Below, in pieces: positions 1-6,742 of a DNA stretch of 33,349 bases. The DNA is taken from positions 1 through 33,349 of the forward strand of contig NZ_FNHQ01000029.1 in the NCBI RefSeq assembly GCF_900103535.1, given 5' to 3'. Every line of letters starts with the position of its first letter. The stretch's first letter is position 1. The notes beneath the pieces were generated by a model. It saw nothing but the letters and a program-made list of their open reading frames with translations. It searched no databases and had not been told where the DNA came from. The position numbers and the translations under genes are program-made. The stretch is from Megasphaera paucivorans. Lineage in GTDB: Bacteria; Bacillota; Negativicutes; Veillonellales; Megasphaeraceae.

Positions 1-219
1 ATACGAAACAAGGAATTAGATCAGGCGTTTGCCGACTGGACCAAGGGGTTTACCGCTCCAGTCAGCCGTACTTTCCGTGGGACGATGAGACGAGTCATGC
101 GAAAGATTCCCTTTCAAACGCATGTAGGGATTCATCACGGACGCATTTGCAATAATGGCCCGTCCAGCAGTGCCATAGGGAAGTTAGCTAACAGTTTCTC
201 AACGCCTGCATTTTTATAA
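1..219 (+). CDS. C-terminal end of an unrecognised protein (partial)
   Basis: Frame 1 is open from the window edge for 72 codons and ends with TAA at 217-219. The visible peptide is basic, with an arginine/lysine-rich stretch (RTFRGTMRRVMRK), and ends in FSTPAFL. No transmembrane segment or familiar motif is seen and I do not recognise the family. The other frames have stops, although frame 3 is also open for about 50 codons. The stretch also contains short inverted repeats (for example GACTGGA at 33-39 with TCCAGTC at 56-62), so a structured RNA is an alternative. No clear terminator follows. Confidence 0.45.
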   Translation: MRNKELDQAFADWTKGFTAPVSRTFRGTMRRVMRKIPFQTHVGIHHGRICNNGPSSSAIGKLANSFSTPAFL

Positions 220-277
220 AAAAACGATGTCGACGAGGCTAGCTATTATCTAGGTCAATACATTTACCGAGAACTTC

Positions 278-337
278 TTGACACATACATATCGCGGTAT
301 ATTCTTGTAAGAAGCTTGACACATGTGGTACTATAAT
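278..337 (+). promoter_or_regulatory. Promoter region with repeated CTTGACACAT
   Basis: The 10-mer CTTGACACAT occurs twice, at 277-286 and 315-324, 38 bp apart. The first contains TTGACA (278-283) and lies 16 bp before TATTCT (300-305). The second TTGACA (316-321) is only 10 bp from a perfect TATAAT (332-337), too close to be its -35. The repeat may therefore be a protein-binding site as well as a -35. It is the only promoter-like region before the three-gene operon starting at 399. Confidence 0.5.
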
Positions 338-398
338 GGCAACAACCATATATTTCATAATTTTTATTACGCATTCATTTTAAAGGAGATCGTGGACA

Positions 399-671
399 AT
401 GACCGTATCCCAATCTAACAATAAATGGCGATATATATATATAAGTTTATATACTATAGGCGGAGTCTTTTCTCTTCTTACTCTCTGCCTGTTAGCTTGG
501 ATCGCATATTGCATTGCGGTGGAAGCTGAACCGCTGGCTGCTATTTCTTTCTTGCCGCCTATGCCGACCGCCGCTGTATTTCTTCTTGTTCTTGGAATTA
601 TGCTGATTAGTATCATCGCATGGCAATTAGGTGCCAAATGTCAAGGACAATATGAACAACATTTGAAATGA
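399..671 (+). CDS. Small two-helix membrane protein
   Basis: This is a 90-residue protein of unknown function. Two hydrophobic segments are visible, about residues 17-41 and 58-76, separated by a short loop with several prolines. The C-terminus is short and polar. The start is supported by AAAGGAG a few bases before the ATG. It is followed after 13 bp by the DUF1700 gene, so it is probably the first gene of a three-gene envelope operon. An antisense open frame over the same DNA is a shadow. The function cannot be named from sequence. Confidence 0.75.
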   Translation: MTVSQSNNKWRYIYISLYTIGGVFSLLTLCLLAWIAYCIAVEAEPLAAISFLPPMPTAAVFLLVLGIMLISIIAWQLGAKCQGQYEQHLK

Positions 672-684
672 AAGGTAGTCCTGT

Positions 685-1524
685 ATGAGAAAAACTGAAT
701 TTATGGATCTTCTAAAATATTATTTTCGCAAAAGCGACAAAGATGATTTGAAAGGGATTCTTGAAGATTGTGAAGAACAGTTCCGTATTGGCGCAGATGA
801 AGGAAAATCAGAAGAAGAAATATGTTGTAAATTGGGACATCCGAAAAATATATACCGATATTATATCGGAAAACCCATCGTACCCGAAGATAACCCGAAA
901 ATGCCTTACACATATGATGATCCTTCTGATACCGAATATATGGATGACAGAACACAGCAATACAATACTCCGCTACACGAAAAACAAAACAAGGCTTACG
1001 ACTGGGAAAATGATCCCCAGCGTCTCCGCCGACGGGCAGACTCCGAACAATATTATCGTCAGCCCTATCCTGCACCAAACCGGCATATTCCGGGAGAAGA
1101 TCCTTCTTCGTACCGAGATGCCTATGATTCACATGGTTACAGAACGCCTCCGCAATCACGATACCGTGCAGCTCCTCCTTATCCCAACGAATCAGATGAC
1201 GAAGAGTTCCAATGGGGAAAGGACAGCGCACTGTCTCCCGCAACCATGATTGTAAATCCATTTATGCAGATTATAGGAACTTTGTTTCATATATTAGGAG
1301 GATTCCTTTTCATCTTTTTTGCGGTTTCTATCGTTGGCAGCATTGCAATTACCAGCATGCCTTTATATTTGTATTCTGACTTGCTGCCGCTTCCGACAAT
1401 TACCCTCAAAACATTGGTCTTTGCTAACTTGGCAATTCTTTTTGCTGCCATGTCCGCTATGTATGCCGGCTCCGCTTGCCAAAATACGGGGAAATCTAAT
1501 CAGCGCAAGAAAGGCAGGGGATAG
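685..1524 (+). CDS. DUF1700/HAAS-domain membrane protein
   Basis: This is a 279-residue protein. Residues 1-62 look like the HAAS/DUF1700 helical module: it opens MRKTEFMDLLKYYF, is acidic and helical (DDLKGILEDCEEQF), and closes with CCKLGHPKNIYRYYIG. Residues about 65-190 form a long polar linker rich in Tyr, Pro, Arg and Asp, probably disordered. Two hydrophobic helices follow at about 197-222 and 238-262, then a basic tail (SNQRKKGRG). DUF1700 proteins are often encoded beside PadR-type regulators and are thought to act in envelope signalling; no PadR gene is visible here. It sits between two other small envelope genes, with 2 bp to the next. Confidence 0.75.
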   Translation: MRKTEFMDLLKYYFRKSDKDDLKGILEDCEEQFRIGADEGKSEEEICCKLGHPKNIYRYYIGKPIVPEDNPKMPYTYDDPSDTEYMDDRTQQYNTPLHEKQNKAYDWENDPQRLRRRADSEQYYRQPYPAPNRHIPGEDPSSYRDAYDSHGYRTPPQSRYRAAPPYPNESDDEEFQWGKDSALSPATMIVNPFMQIIGTLFHILGGFLFIFFAVSIVGSIAITSMPLYLYSDLLPLPTITLKTLVFANLAILFAAMSAMYAGSACQNTGKSNQRKKGRG

Positions 1525-1526
1525 TA

Positions 1527-1946
1527 ATGTCGAAGGTGATAATCTGCCTGGTGTTATCTTGTATATTTTCCTTTTTAAGTTATACTTCCTTTATGACAAA
1601 TGATTATCAGCCACTGCAAAACTGGATTACTTATTATAAGGAATATCAGGAATTACAGGGAGCTTTACATAAAGGAACTGCTGAAAAAACAGAATTATTT
1701 GAAAAGTTAAAACGCATGTATCCAGAAAAAGCAAAGGTCTGGGAATCGCAATTACGCAGTAAATATGGCGATCTTCAGGAGGATGTCCATTCTGCAGAAA
1801 ATGCGGCTGCCTCACAAACACGCAGTGAAGATACTGCCGCACCTCGTAAGCAACCCGCCGTTAGTGCTTCTCAGAAGCAATCATACACGGATTCAGTCCG
1901 CTCTAACAGTCAAAATAATCAGAATAACAAACAAAAACAAGAATAA
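1527..1946 (+). CDS. Small exported or membrane-anchored protein with Q/N-rich tail
   Basis: This is a 139-residue protein. Residues about 4-22 form a hydrophobic N-terminal segment that could be an uncleaved anchor or a signal peptide. Residues about 28-90 are charged and predicted helical (repeated E, K, L pattern, possible coiled coil). The last 45 residues are low-complexity, rich in Ser, Ala, Gln and Asn. The start lies 2 bp after the DUF1700 stop, with AGGGG just upstream inside that gene, which implies translational coupling. No family is recognised. Its place as the last gene of the operon suggests an envelope role linked to the DUF1700 protein. Confidence 0.65.
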   Translation: MSKVIICLVLSCIFSFLSYTSFMTNDYQPLQNWITYYKEYQELQGALHKGTAEKTELFEKLKRMYPEKAKVWESQLRSKYGDLQEDVHSAENAAASQTRSEDTAAPRKQPAVSASQKQSYTDSVRSNSQNNQNNKQKQE

Positions 1947-1969
1947 CAAAAATTGGCTGTATGACACAC

Positions 1970-1998
1970 TTGTTTTTTTGCACTACATGCGTTATAAT
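1970..1998 (+). promoter_or_regulatory. Rubrerythrin promoter
   Basis: TTGTTT (1970-1975) is followed after 17 bp by TATAAT (1993-1998). The -10 lies inside a TTATAAT half-site with a degenerate inverted partner (TTATTAA). Further down, TAATTAT is repeated at 2011-2017 and 2032-2038. These A/T-rich repeats resemble PerR-type boxes, which often control rubrerythrin in Firmicutes, but the match is imperfect and the assignment is an inference. Confidence 0.6.
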
Positions 1999-2057
1999 TT
2001 TATTAATAAGTAATTATTATTGTTTACTTGGTAATTATAACAAGGAGGTAGTCCGAT

Positions 2058-2594
2058 ATGCAATTAAAAGGCAGTAAAACAGAAAAGAATTTACAAGCCG
2101 CTTTTGCCGGTGAATCTCAAGCTAGAAATAAGTACACCTATTATGCCAGCGTAGCAAAAAAAGCAGGTTATGAACAGATCAGTGCTTTTTTCGAAGAAAC
2201 AGCGGGAAACGAAAAAGAACATGCCAAAATGTGGTTCAAACACCTCATGAATGGTATGCCGGATATCGATGGTGCATTGAAGGATGCCGCAGCTGGTGAA
2301 CATTATGAATGGACTGAAATGTATCCTTCCTTTGCAGCAGTAGCAAAAGAAGAAGGTTTTAACGATATTGCTTTTGAATTTGAAAAAGTAAGTGAAATCG
2401 AAAAACATCATGAAGAACGGTATCTGGCGCTTTTAAATAATATCCAAAAAGAACAGGTATTCAAGCATACGGAAAAAACAGTTTGGCAGTGCCGTAATTG
2501 CGGTTATATCTGCGAAAGTGCCGAAGCTCCGCAAAAGTGTCCCGTTTGCGCTCATCCCCAGGCTTACTTTGAAGTCCGTAAAATTAATTACTAA
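2058..2594 (+). CDS. rbr: Rubrerythrin
   Basis: This is a 178-residue non-haem iron peroxidase that reduces hydrogen peroxide in the cytoplasm of anaerobes. Residues 1-135 are the ferritin-like four-helix domain with the expected di-iron ligands (E19, E52 and H55 region, E96-E98 region, E114 and H117). The C-terminal rubredoxin-like domain holds an FeS4 site from two CxxC pairs, C145/C148 (CRNCGY) and C161/C164 (CPVCAHP). The length is normal for the family. AAGGAGG precedes the ATG. It is transcribed alone, between its own promoter and a strong hairpin terminator. It suggests an obligate anaerobe that meets oxygen or peroxide. Confidence 0.97.
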   Translation: MQLKGSKTEKNLQAAFAGESQARNKYTYYASVAKKAGYEQISAFFEETAGNEKEHAKMWFKHLMNGMPDIDGALKDAAAGEHYEWTEMYPSFAAVAKEEGFNDIAFEFEKVSEIEKHHEERYLALLNNIQKEQVFKHTEKTVWQCRNCGYICESAEAPQKCPVCAHPQAYFEVRKINY

Positions 2595-2641
2595 TTGATT
2601 GATTTTCATAAACTTGCACTATCTATGGCTTTATAATTTTC

Positions 2642-2677
2642 AAAGACCCTGCCAATTTACATATTGGCAGGGTCTTT
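2642..2677. terminator. Bidirectional terminator between rbr and the response regulator
   Basis: A perfect 15-bp stem (2642-2656 with 2663-2677) and a 6-nt loop TTACAT. It is flanked by A's on the left and T's on the right, so it can end transcription of rbr on the plus strand and of the two-component operon on the minus strand. Confidence 0.9.
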
Positions 2678-2687
2678 TCAATATTCT

Positions 2688-3401
2688 CTATGCATTTTCA
2701 TTGGCCCGAAACCGATATCCATTTCCCCATACCGTTTCAATTGCCGTAAATTCCGGTTTTACTTCATTTAACTTATCTCTCAGTCGATTTACATGCACGG
2801 TAACCGTAGCTAATTCACCCAGTGCATCCAAGTGCCATATCATTTCAAATAAATATTTTTTCGAAAAAACCTGATTCGGATGTTGTGCTAAAAACAGCAG
2901 CAGATTGAATTCTTTACCCGTCAACGGTATTTCTATTTTTCCGCGAAATACCTGATGTCGACTGATAAAAATCCGCAAATCGCCAATATGCACATCCGGG
3001 GTGTTTACATCGGACACTTGCTGGCGCTTGCCCAGTAACCGATTATGGACTTCCAAATGAGCTTTTAATCTGGCAACCATTTCCGTCGGACTAAAGGGTT
3101 TTACGATATAATCATCGGCTCCCAAACTTAACCCTTTTATTTTATCTACATCTTCCCGTTTCGCCGTTACAAATAAAATCGGAACATCGCTCTTATCCCG
3201 GATTTTTCGACAAACAGTAAACCCATCTTCCCCTGGAAGCATGACATCCATCAGCACTGCATCAATATCACCTTTTTCAATAGCTTCCAATCCACCAAGG
3301 CCATTGCTGGCAATCGTAACAACAAAACCATTGGCTTCCAAAAAATCTCGTTCCAACGCGGCAATCAGTTCATCATCTTCAACAACTAAAATATGTGCCA
3401 T
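2688..3401 (-). CDS. OmpR/PhoB-family response regulator
   Basis: This is a 237-residue protein with an N-terminal receiver domain and a C-terminal winged-helix DNA-binding domain. The receiver shows the acidic pair E8-D9-D10, the phospho-acceptor D52 (VLMDVMLPG), T79 and K101 (KPF). The winged-helix part (about 135-235) has the typical ending HVNRLRDKLN and VWGNGYRF. The gene starts 31 bp after the histidine kinase stop and is the last gene of a dacF-kinase-regulator operon, so it is the cognate partner of that kinase. The target genes are not shown by sequence; cell-wall genes are a reasonable guess from context. Confidence 0.95.
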   Translation of the reverse strand: MAHILVVEDDELIAALERDFLEANGFVVTIASNGLGGLEAIEKGDIDAVLMDVMLPGEDGFTVCRKIRDKSDVPILFVTAKREDVDKIKGLSLGADDYIVKPFSPTEMVARLKAHLEVHNRLLGKRQQVSDVNTPDVHIGDLRIFISRHQVFRGKIEIPLTGKEFNLLLFLAQHPNQVFSKKYLFEMIWHLDALGELATVTVHVNRLRDKLNEVKPEFTAIETVWGNGYRFRANENA

Positions 3402-3432
3402 TATATTTTCCTCCCTACTGTCTATTATTCGT

Positions 3433-4899
3433 CTATCCTTTGTATAAGGGTAACGTAATGCAAATCGTCAGCCCTCGATCATTATACGCGCGTATTGTTC
3501 CTTTATGGGCTTCTATTATCTTCTTGACAATAGCCAAACCCAATCCGCTCCCTTGATCTGTATGCGTTCGCGCCGCATCCAAACGAACAAAAGCTTCAAA
3601 AATATAATCTGTGTTGCTGGCAACGATACCCGGTCCGTCATCACTAAATAAGAAAACAAGAACATTGTCTTCTTTTTCTAAGTGCAGCCGAATATGTGAA
3701 ACCGGACGTACTCGATATTTTACAGAGTTATTAAACAAATTATCAAAAATACGATGGAACTCTGTTTTATCAAGATACACCCTGTCTTCATCCGTTTCCA
3801 TATTCCATTCAACAACAATATTATCTTTTTCAAAACGTTCTTTTTCTTCTATTATGTACGTCTGAAGTATTTCAGAAAAAGAACAAATTTCCGGTTTTGC
3901 CATAAACATAGATGTATCAAAGTGATTATAGAGAGATAAATTATTTACTAGTCGTTCCAAATCATCTGCACGTGTCTGTATTGCTCGATAGTAACGCTGC
4001 TGCTTTTCCTGCGTATCAGCGATACCCGTAAGCAACCCTTCTGCATACCCTTTTATCGACGTCAATGGCGTCCGCAGATCATGGGATATACCCGCTAATA
4101 ATTCACGGCGATATTTTTCATATTCCGCTTGTCTCGCCATAGAATTTTTCAAATATGTCTGCATATCAGAAAAATCATGGCATACTTGAAGCAGTTCCTC
4201 CGTCTGCTTTCCTTTTAGATTTACGGGAGTCGTCAAATCTCCGGAACGTATCGCCTTTGCCGCCTTGCTGATTTGCTGCAAAGGATCAAGAATAAGTTCC
4301 TTGGATTTATTATACATGATTGTGTTAACAATAACCATCGTAATAAGCACAAAAAAGAACATTATAAATAAAAAGAAACTTACATAAGTATAAAAAAATG
4401 AAAAATGCACCGGTTCCATATCTTTTCCAGGGTTAATAGCTCTAATAATAGCAACATCATTTCCATTAACCCATTGGGTTTTTATAATGTGCACGTTCCC
4501 CTTGCTTGCGGTAATATAATCTAATTTGCGCGCTTCTTCCCCCAATATGCCGATTCCTATCTGATCATCTTCCGGAGTAATATTGTTGAATTGTTCTTCG
4601 CCATTGAGAGTATATTGCACATGATATCCCAGATCAGCCATTTGAATAACAAGACGCCGCACGGCTGCTTCGCGTTGTTCTGCATGAGCCGGATCCGTAT
4701 CCGTCAGTGGTTTCTGTTCCCCATACAGCAAGCTTTGGGCATATACCAGCTCATCCCGGTCGGAAAACATATTTTCTACGGGATTCCAATAGGCATCATG
4801 CATCATAGCCGCAGCAAACAAACCTACCAGGCTGGAAATAACAAACGGCAGTACTATCATGATTAAATTTGAAATAAGCATCCTTCGCTTCAGCGTCAT
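3433..4899 (-). CDS. Membrane sensor histidine kinase
   Basis: This is a 488-residue kinase. TM1 spans about residues 10-32, an extracytoplasmic sensor about 33-168, and TM2 about 169-194. HAMP-like sequence follows (about 195-250), then the HisKA domain with phospho-acceptor H273 in ISHDLRTPLTSIKGY. The HATPase domain shows the N box (FDNLFNNSVKYR), G1 (SDDGPGI) and G2 (GSGLGLAI). The architecture is like VanS and other envelope-stress kinases. It starts 20 bp after the D,D-carboxypeptidase stop. The likely ligand or stress is linked to the cell wall, but this is inferred from operon context only. Confidence 0.95.
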   Translation of the reverse strand: MTLKRRMLISNLIMIVLPFVISSLVGLFAAAMMHDAYWNPVENMFSDRDELVYAQSLLYGEQKPLTDTDPAHAEQREAAVRRLVIQMADLGYHVQYTLNGEEQFNNITPEDDQIGIGILGEEARKLDYITASKGNVHIIKTQWVNGNDVAIIRAINPGKDMEPVHFSFFYTYVSFFLFIMFFFVLITMVIVNTIMYNKSKELILDPLQQISKAAKAIRSGDLTTPVNLKGKQTEELLQVCHDFSDMQTYLKNSMARQAEYEKYRRELLAGISHDLRTPLTSIKGYAEGLLTGIADTQEKQQRYYRAIQTRADDLERLVNNLSLYNHFDTSMFMAKPEICSFSEILQTYIIEEKERFEKDNIVVEWNMETDEDRVYLDKTEFHRIFDNLFNNSVKYRVRPVSHIRLHLEKEDNVLVFLFSDDGPGIVASNTDYIFEAFVRLDAARTHTDQGSGLGLAIVKKIIEAHKGTIRAYNDRGLTICITLPLYKG

Positions 4900-4919
4900 A
4901 GAAAAAGCCTTTCTGGATA

Positions 4920-5762
4920 TTATTCCTTAGCAATGCGCCGGAATCCATAATCAAGTATATTAGGTGCATCTGTCCAACGATTATCATCATTAAATAATAC
5001 AACTATCAGCGTATGTCCATCTCTGGTCGCCGAAGCAACCAAACAATCTCCCGCTGCATCAGTAAAACCGGTTTTAATACCATCGGCACCGGCATAGCCG
5101 CTCGTAAGAAAGTAATTAGTAGTAGTAACATATTTAGGTTTGCGGGAATCCATATATTTCATATTATATTCTTTCAAACTGACAATATATCGAAATTCCG
5201 GATAATGTTTCATTCCGTAAGCAGCCATCCGAGCCATATCTGTCGCCGTCGTATAATGTTTCGCCGCAGTGAGACCGTTGGGATTGACGAAATGAGTGTG
5301 TTTAGCACCCATTTTTGCCGCTTCTTTATTCATCATGTCGGCAAAGTTGTTCACAGAACCTCCTAATGTTTGTGCTACTGCCACGGCAGCATCATTTCCT
5401 GATACAACCATCATGCCCCGTAATATTTCTTTTAAACTAATAGGGTCTCCCGGAGCAATACCTAAGCAAGATGGTTCTGTATCGGCTGCTTCACTTGTAA
5501 TGTGAACTGCATCATTCATTTTGTGTTTCCCGGCATCAAGCGCCGTAATCAATGTTACTATTTTTGTTGTACTGGCAGGATTCATCCACTTTGTAGGATT
5601 TACTTGATATAAAATTTTTCCTGTATCTGCATCAATCATGCAAGCAGCCTCTGCTCCTGTTGATGGTACCGCCGCCTCCACCACATTCGCCATGCCTCCG
5701 CAGGATAGCATCAACATGCTCCATAAACCAATTATACCTATCTTTTTCAATACACGTATCAA
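4920..5762 (-). CDS. D-alanyl-D-alanine carboxypeptidase (peptidase S11, DacF-like)
   Basis: This is a 280-residue low-molecular-weight penicillin-binding protein that trims the terminal D-Ala from peptidoglycan stem peptides outside the membrane. A signal peptide covers about residues 1-30. The three active-site motifs are present: S64-T-T-K67, S121-G-N123 and K230-T-G232. The chain stops soon after the catalytic domain, so the C-terminal beta domain and amphipathic anchor of full-length DacA/DacF (about 380-440 residues) are absent. The start is TTG at 5762 with GAGGTG 7 bases upstream. It is first in an operon with a two-component system, an arrangement reminiscent of vanY-vanRS, though no vancomycin ligase genes are present here. 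Confidence 0.93.
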   Translation of the reverse strand: MIRVLKKIGIIGLWSMLMLSCGGMANVVEAAVPSTGAEAACMIDADTGKILYQVNPTKWMNPASTTKIVTLITALDAGKHKMNDAVHITSEAADTEPSCLGIAPGDPISLKEILRGMMVVSGNDAAVAVAQTLGGSVNNFADMMNKEAAKMGAKHTHFVNPNGLTAAKHYTTATDMARMAAYGMKHYPEFRYIVSLKEYNMKYMDSRKPKYVTTTNYFLTSGYAGADGIKTGFTDAAGDCLVASATRDGHTLIVVLFNDDNRWTDAPNILDYGFRRIAKE

Positions 5763-5833
5763 TACACTTCACCTCTGGTAATTGATGCAATTATATACGG
5801 ATACCTATAACTACATACATTTTTTATTATATC

Positions 5834-5862
5834 ATTATTAAACACTTTTAATTTGATGTCAA
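5834..5862 (-). promoter_or_regulatory. Promoter of the dacF-kinase-regulator operon
   Basis: On the minus strand a perfect TTGACA (5862-5857) is followed after 17 bp by AATAAT (5839-5834). A second, perfect TATAAT lies 8 bp further down but at too long a spacing. Confidence 0.65.
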
Positions 5863-5902
5863 CGTATGGGGCATGAATACCTTCTTGATATATGATAGAT
5901 GA

Positions 5903-5931
5903 TTGAATTTCATAGAAAAAAATAGTATTAT
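5903..5931 (+). promoter_or_regulatory. Promoter of the 67-residue membrane protein gene
   Basis: TTGAAT (5903-5908), 17-bp spacer, TATTAT (5926-5931), about 40 bp before the start codon. It is divergent from the dacF operon promoter. Confidence 0.55.
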
Positions 5932-5970
5932 GATTATAACGATTGTGCTATCTGATGAGGAGATGGAATT

Positions 5971-6174
5971 ATGTTCAATGATATCATGTTTTACGGTTTA
6001 TTATTTATCATCTGTTTATTTGCAATATCGGCAGTCCGTTCTGTGTTAGCGATGGGACGATATAAAGATAAAAATATGACAAAATCGAAGCGTCAAAAAT
6101 TAAATTTAATCCGTGCTTTGGGTGTTTTCTGCGTAGTTGCTTTCATTTGCTACATGGGATATATTTTCCAATAA
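5971..6174 (+). CDS. Small two-helix membrane protein
   Basis: This is a 67-residue protein with two hydrophobic segments (about 5-27 and 48-66) joined by a basic loop (GRYKDKNMTKSKRQKLN). The loop charge predicts that it faces the cytoplasm. GAGGAGA lies 8 bases before the ATG and there is a plausible promoter at 5903, so the gene is likely real. No family is recognised. It is transcribed divergently from the D,D-carboxypeptidase operon and converges on the tRNA cluster. Confidence 0.7.
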   Translation: MFNDIMFYGLLFIICLFAISAVRSVLAMGRYKDKNMTKSKRQKLNLIRALGVFCVVAFICYMGYIFQ

Positions 6175-6250
6175 TATTGTACTGCCGCCATATAGCTCCT
6201 CGGCTGGCTGCCATTTATATTTGTACGTATCTATATTACCTTTTGTACGC

Positions 6251-6277
6251 AAAAAAAGCCAGCACATATTGCTGACT
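6251..6277 (-). terminator. Terminator of the tRNA operon
   Basis: Read on the minus strand, a GTCAGCA/TGCTGGC stem with one G-U pair and a short loop is followed by seven T's. It lies 12 bases after the CCA end of tRNA-Leu. Confidence 0.85.
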
Positions 6278-6288
6278 TTACATATCCA

Positions 6289-6374
6289 TGGTGCGGCCGA
6301 CTGGACTTGAACCAGCACGAGTTTTCACCCACTACCCCCTCAAAGTAGCGCGTCTGCCATTCCGCCACGACCGC
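6289..6374 (-). tRNA. tRNA-Leu (GAG)
   Basis: This is an 86-nt class II tRNA with CCA encoded. The acceptor stem is GCGGTCG/CGGCCGC. The anticodon arm is CTACT-TTGAGGG-GGTAG, giving anticodon GAG. A variable arm and the GGTTCAAGTCC T-arm are present. It is the third tRNA of a three-tRNA transcript. Confidence 0.95.
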
Positions 6375-6383
6375 ATGTTGATT

Positions 6384-6459
6384 TGGTGCTTAGGGACGGA
6401 ATTGAACCGCCGACACGGGGATTTTCAGTCCCCTGCTCTACCGACTGAGCTACCTAAGC
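6384..6459 (-). tRNA. tRNA-Phe (GAA)
   Basis: This is a 76-nt tRNA with CCA encoded. The acceptor stem is GCTTAGG/CCTAAGC and the anticodon arm GGGGA-CTGAAAA-TCCCC gives anticodon GAA. It is separated by 9 nt from tRNA-Leu and by 5 nt from tRNA-Asp. Confidence 0.96.
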
Positions 6460-6464
6460 AAATA

Positions 6465-6541
6465 TGGCGACCTCGATCGGATTTGAACCGACGATCTTCG
6501 CCGTGACAGGGCGACATGTTAAACCGCTACACCACGAGGCC
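6465..6541 (-). tRNA. tRNA-Asp (GTC)
   Basis: This is a 77-nt tRNA with CCA encoded. The acceptor stem is GGCCTCG/CGAGGTC with one G-U pair and discriminator G. The anticodon loop CTGTCAC gives anticodon GTC. It is the first tRNA of the transcript. Confidence 0.96.
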
Positions 6542-6555
6542 GCATAACTACACAA

Positions 6556-6574
6556 TCAAGCCTTAATGGCTTGA
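6556..6574 (-). repeat. Inverted repeat in the tRNA leader
   Basis: TCAAGCC (6556-6562) and GGCTTGA (6568-6574) form a perfect 7-bp stem with a 5-nt loop. It lies between the tRNA promoter and tRNA-Asp, so the precursor RNA starts with a hairpin. There is no strong T-run after it. Confidence 0.6.
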
Positions 6575-6584
6575 ACACTTGGAT

Positions 6585-6613
6585 ATTATACCATACGTAA
6601 TTATCTTTGGCAA
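6585..6613 (-). promoter_or_regulatory. Promoter of the tRNA operon
   Basis: On the minus strand TTGCCA (6613-6608), 17-bp spacer, TATAAT (6590-6585). This near-consensus promoter fits a stable-RNA operon. Confidence 0.8.
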
Positions 6614-6742
6614 GAGTGCTTTTATATAATTCCATAAAATTACGTATAAAATAATCCTATATATTACTATGTAATCTTTTATTAATGATGTATAATAGGT
6701 AAGTAATATGTAAAATTTTTATTAATAAAGGGGTATGGATGT

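Noticed and set aside
701-1261. 186-codon minus-strand frame opposite the DUF1700 gene
   Set aside because: The plus strand has a clear ribosome site, domain and operon context; the opposite frame has none.
6289-6541. tRNA cluster as an integration site for a genomic island
   Set aside because: No integrase, no direct repeat of a tRNA 3' end and no foreign-looking gene block was seen on either side.
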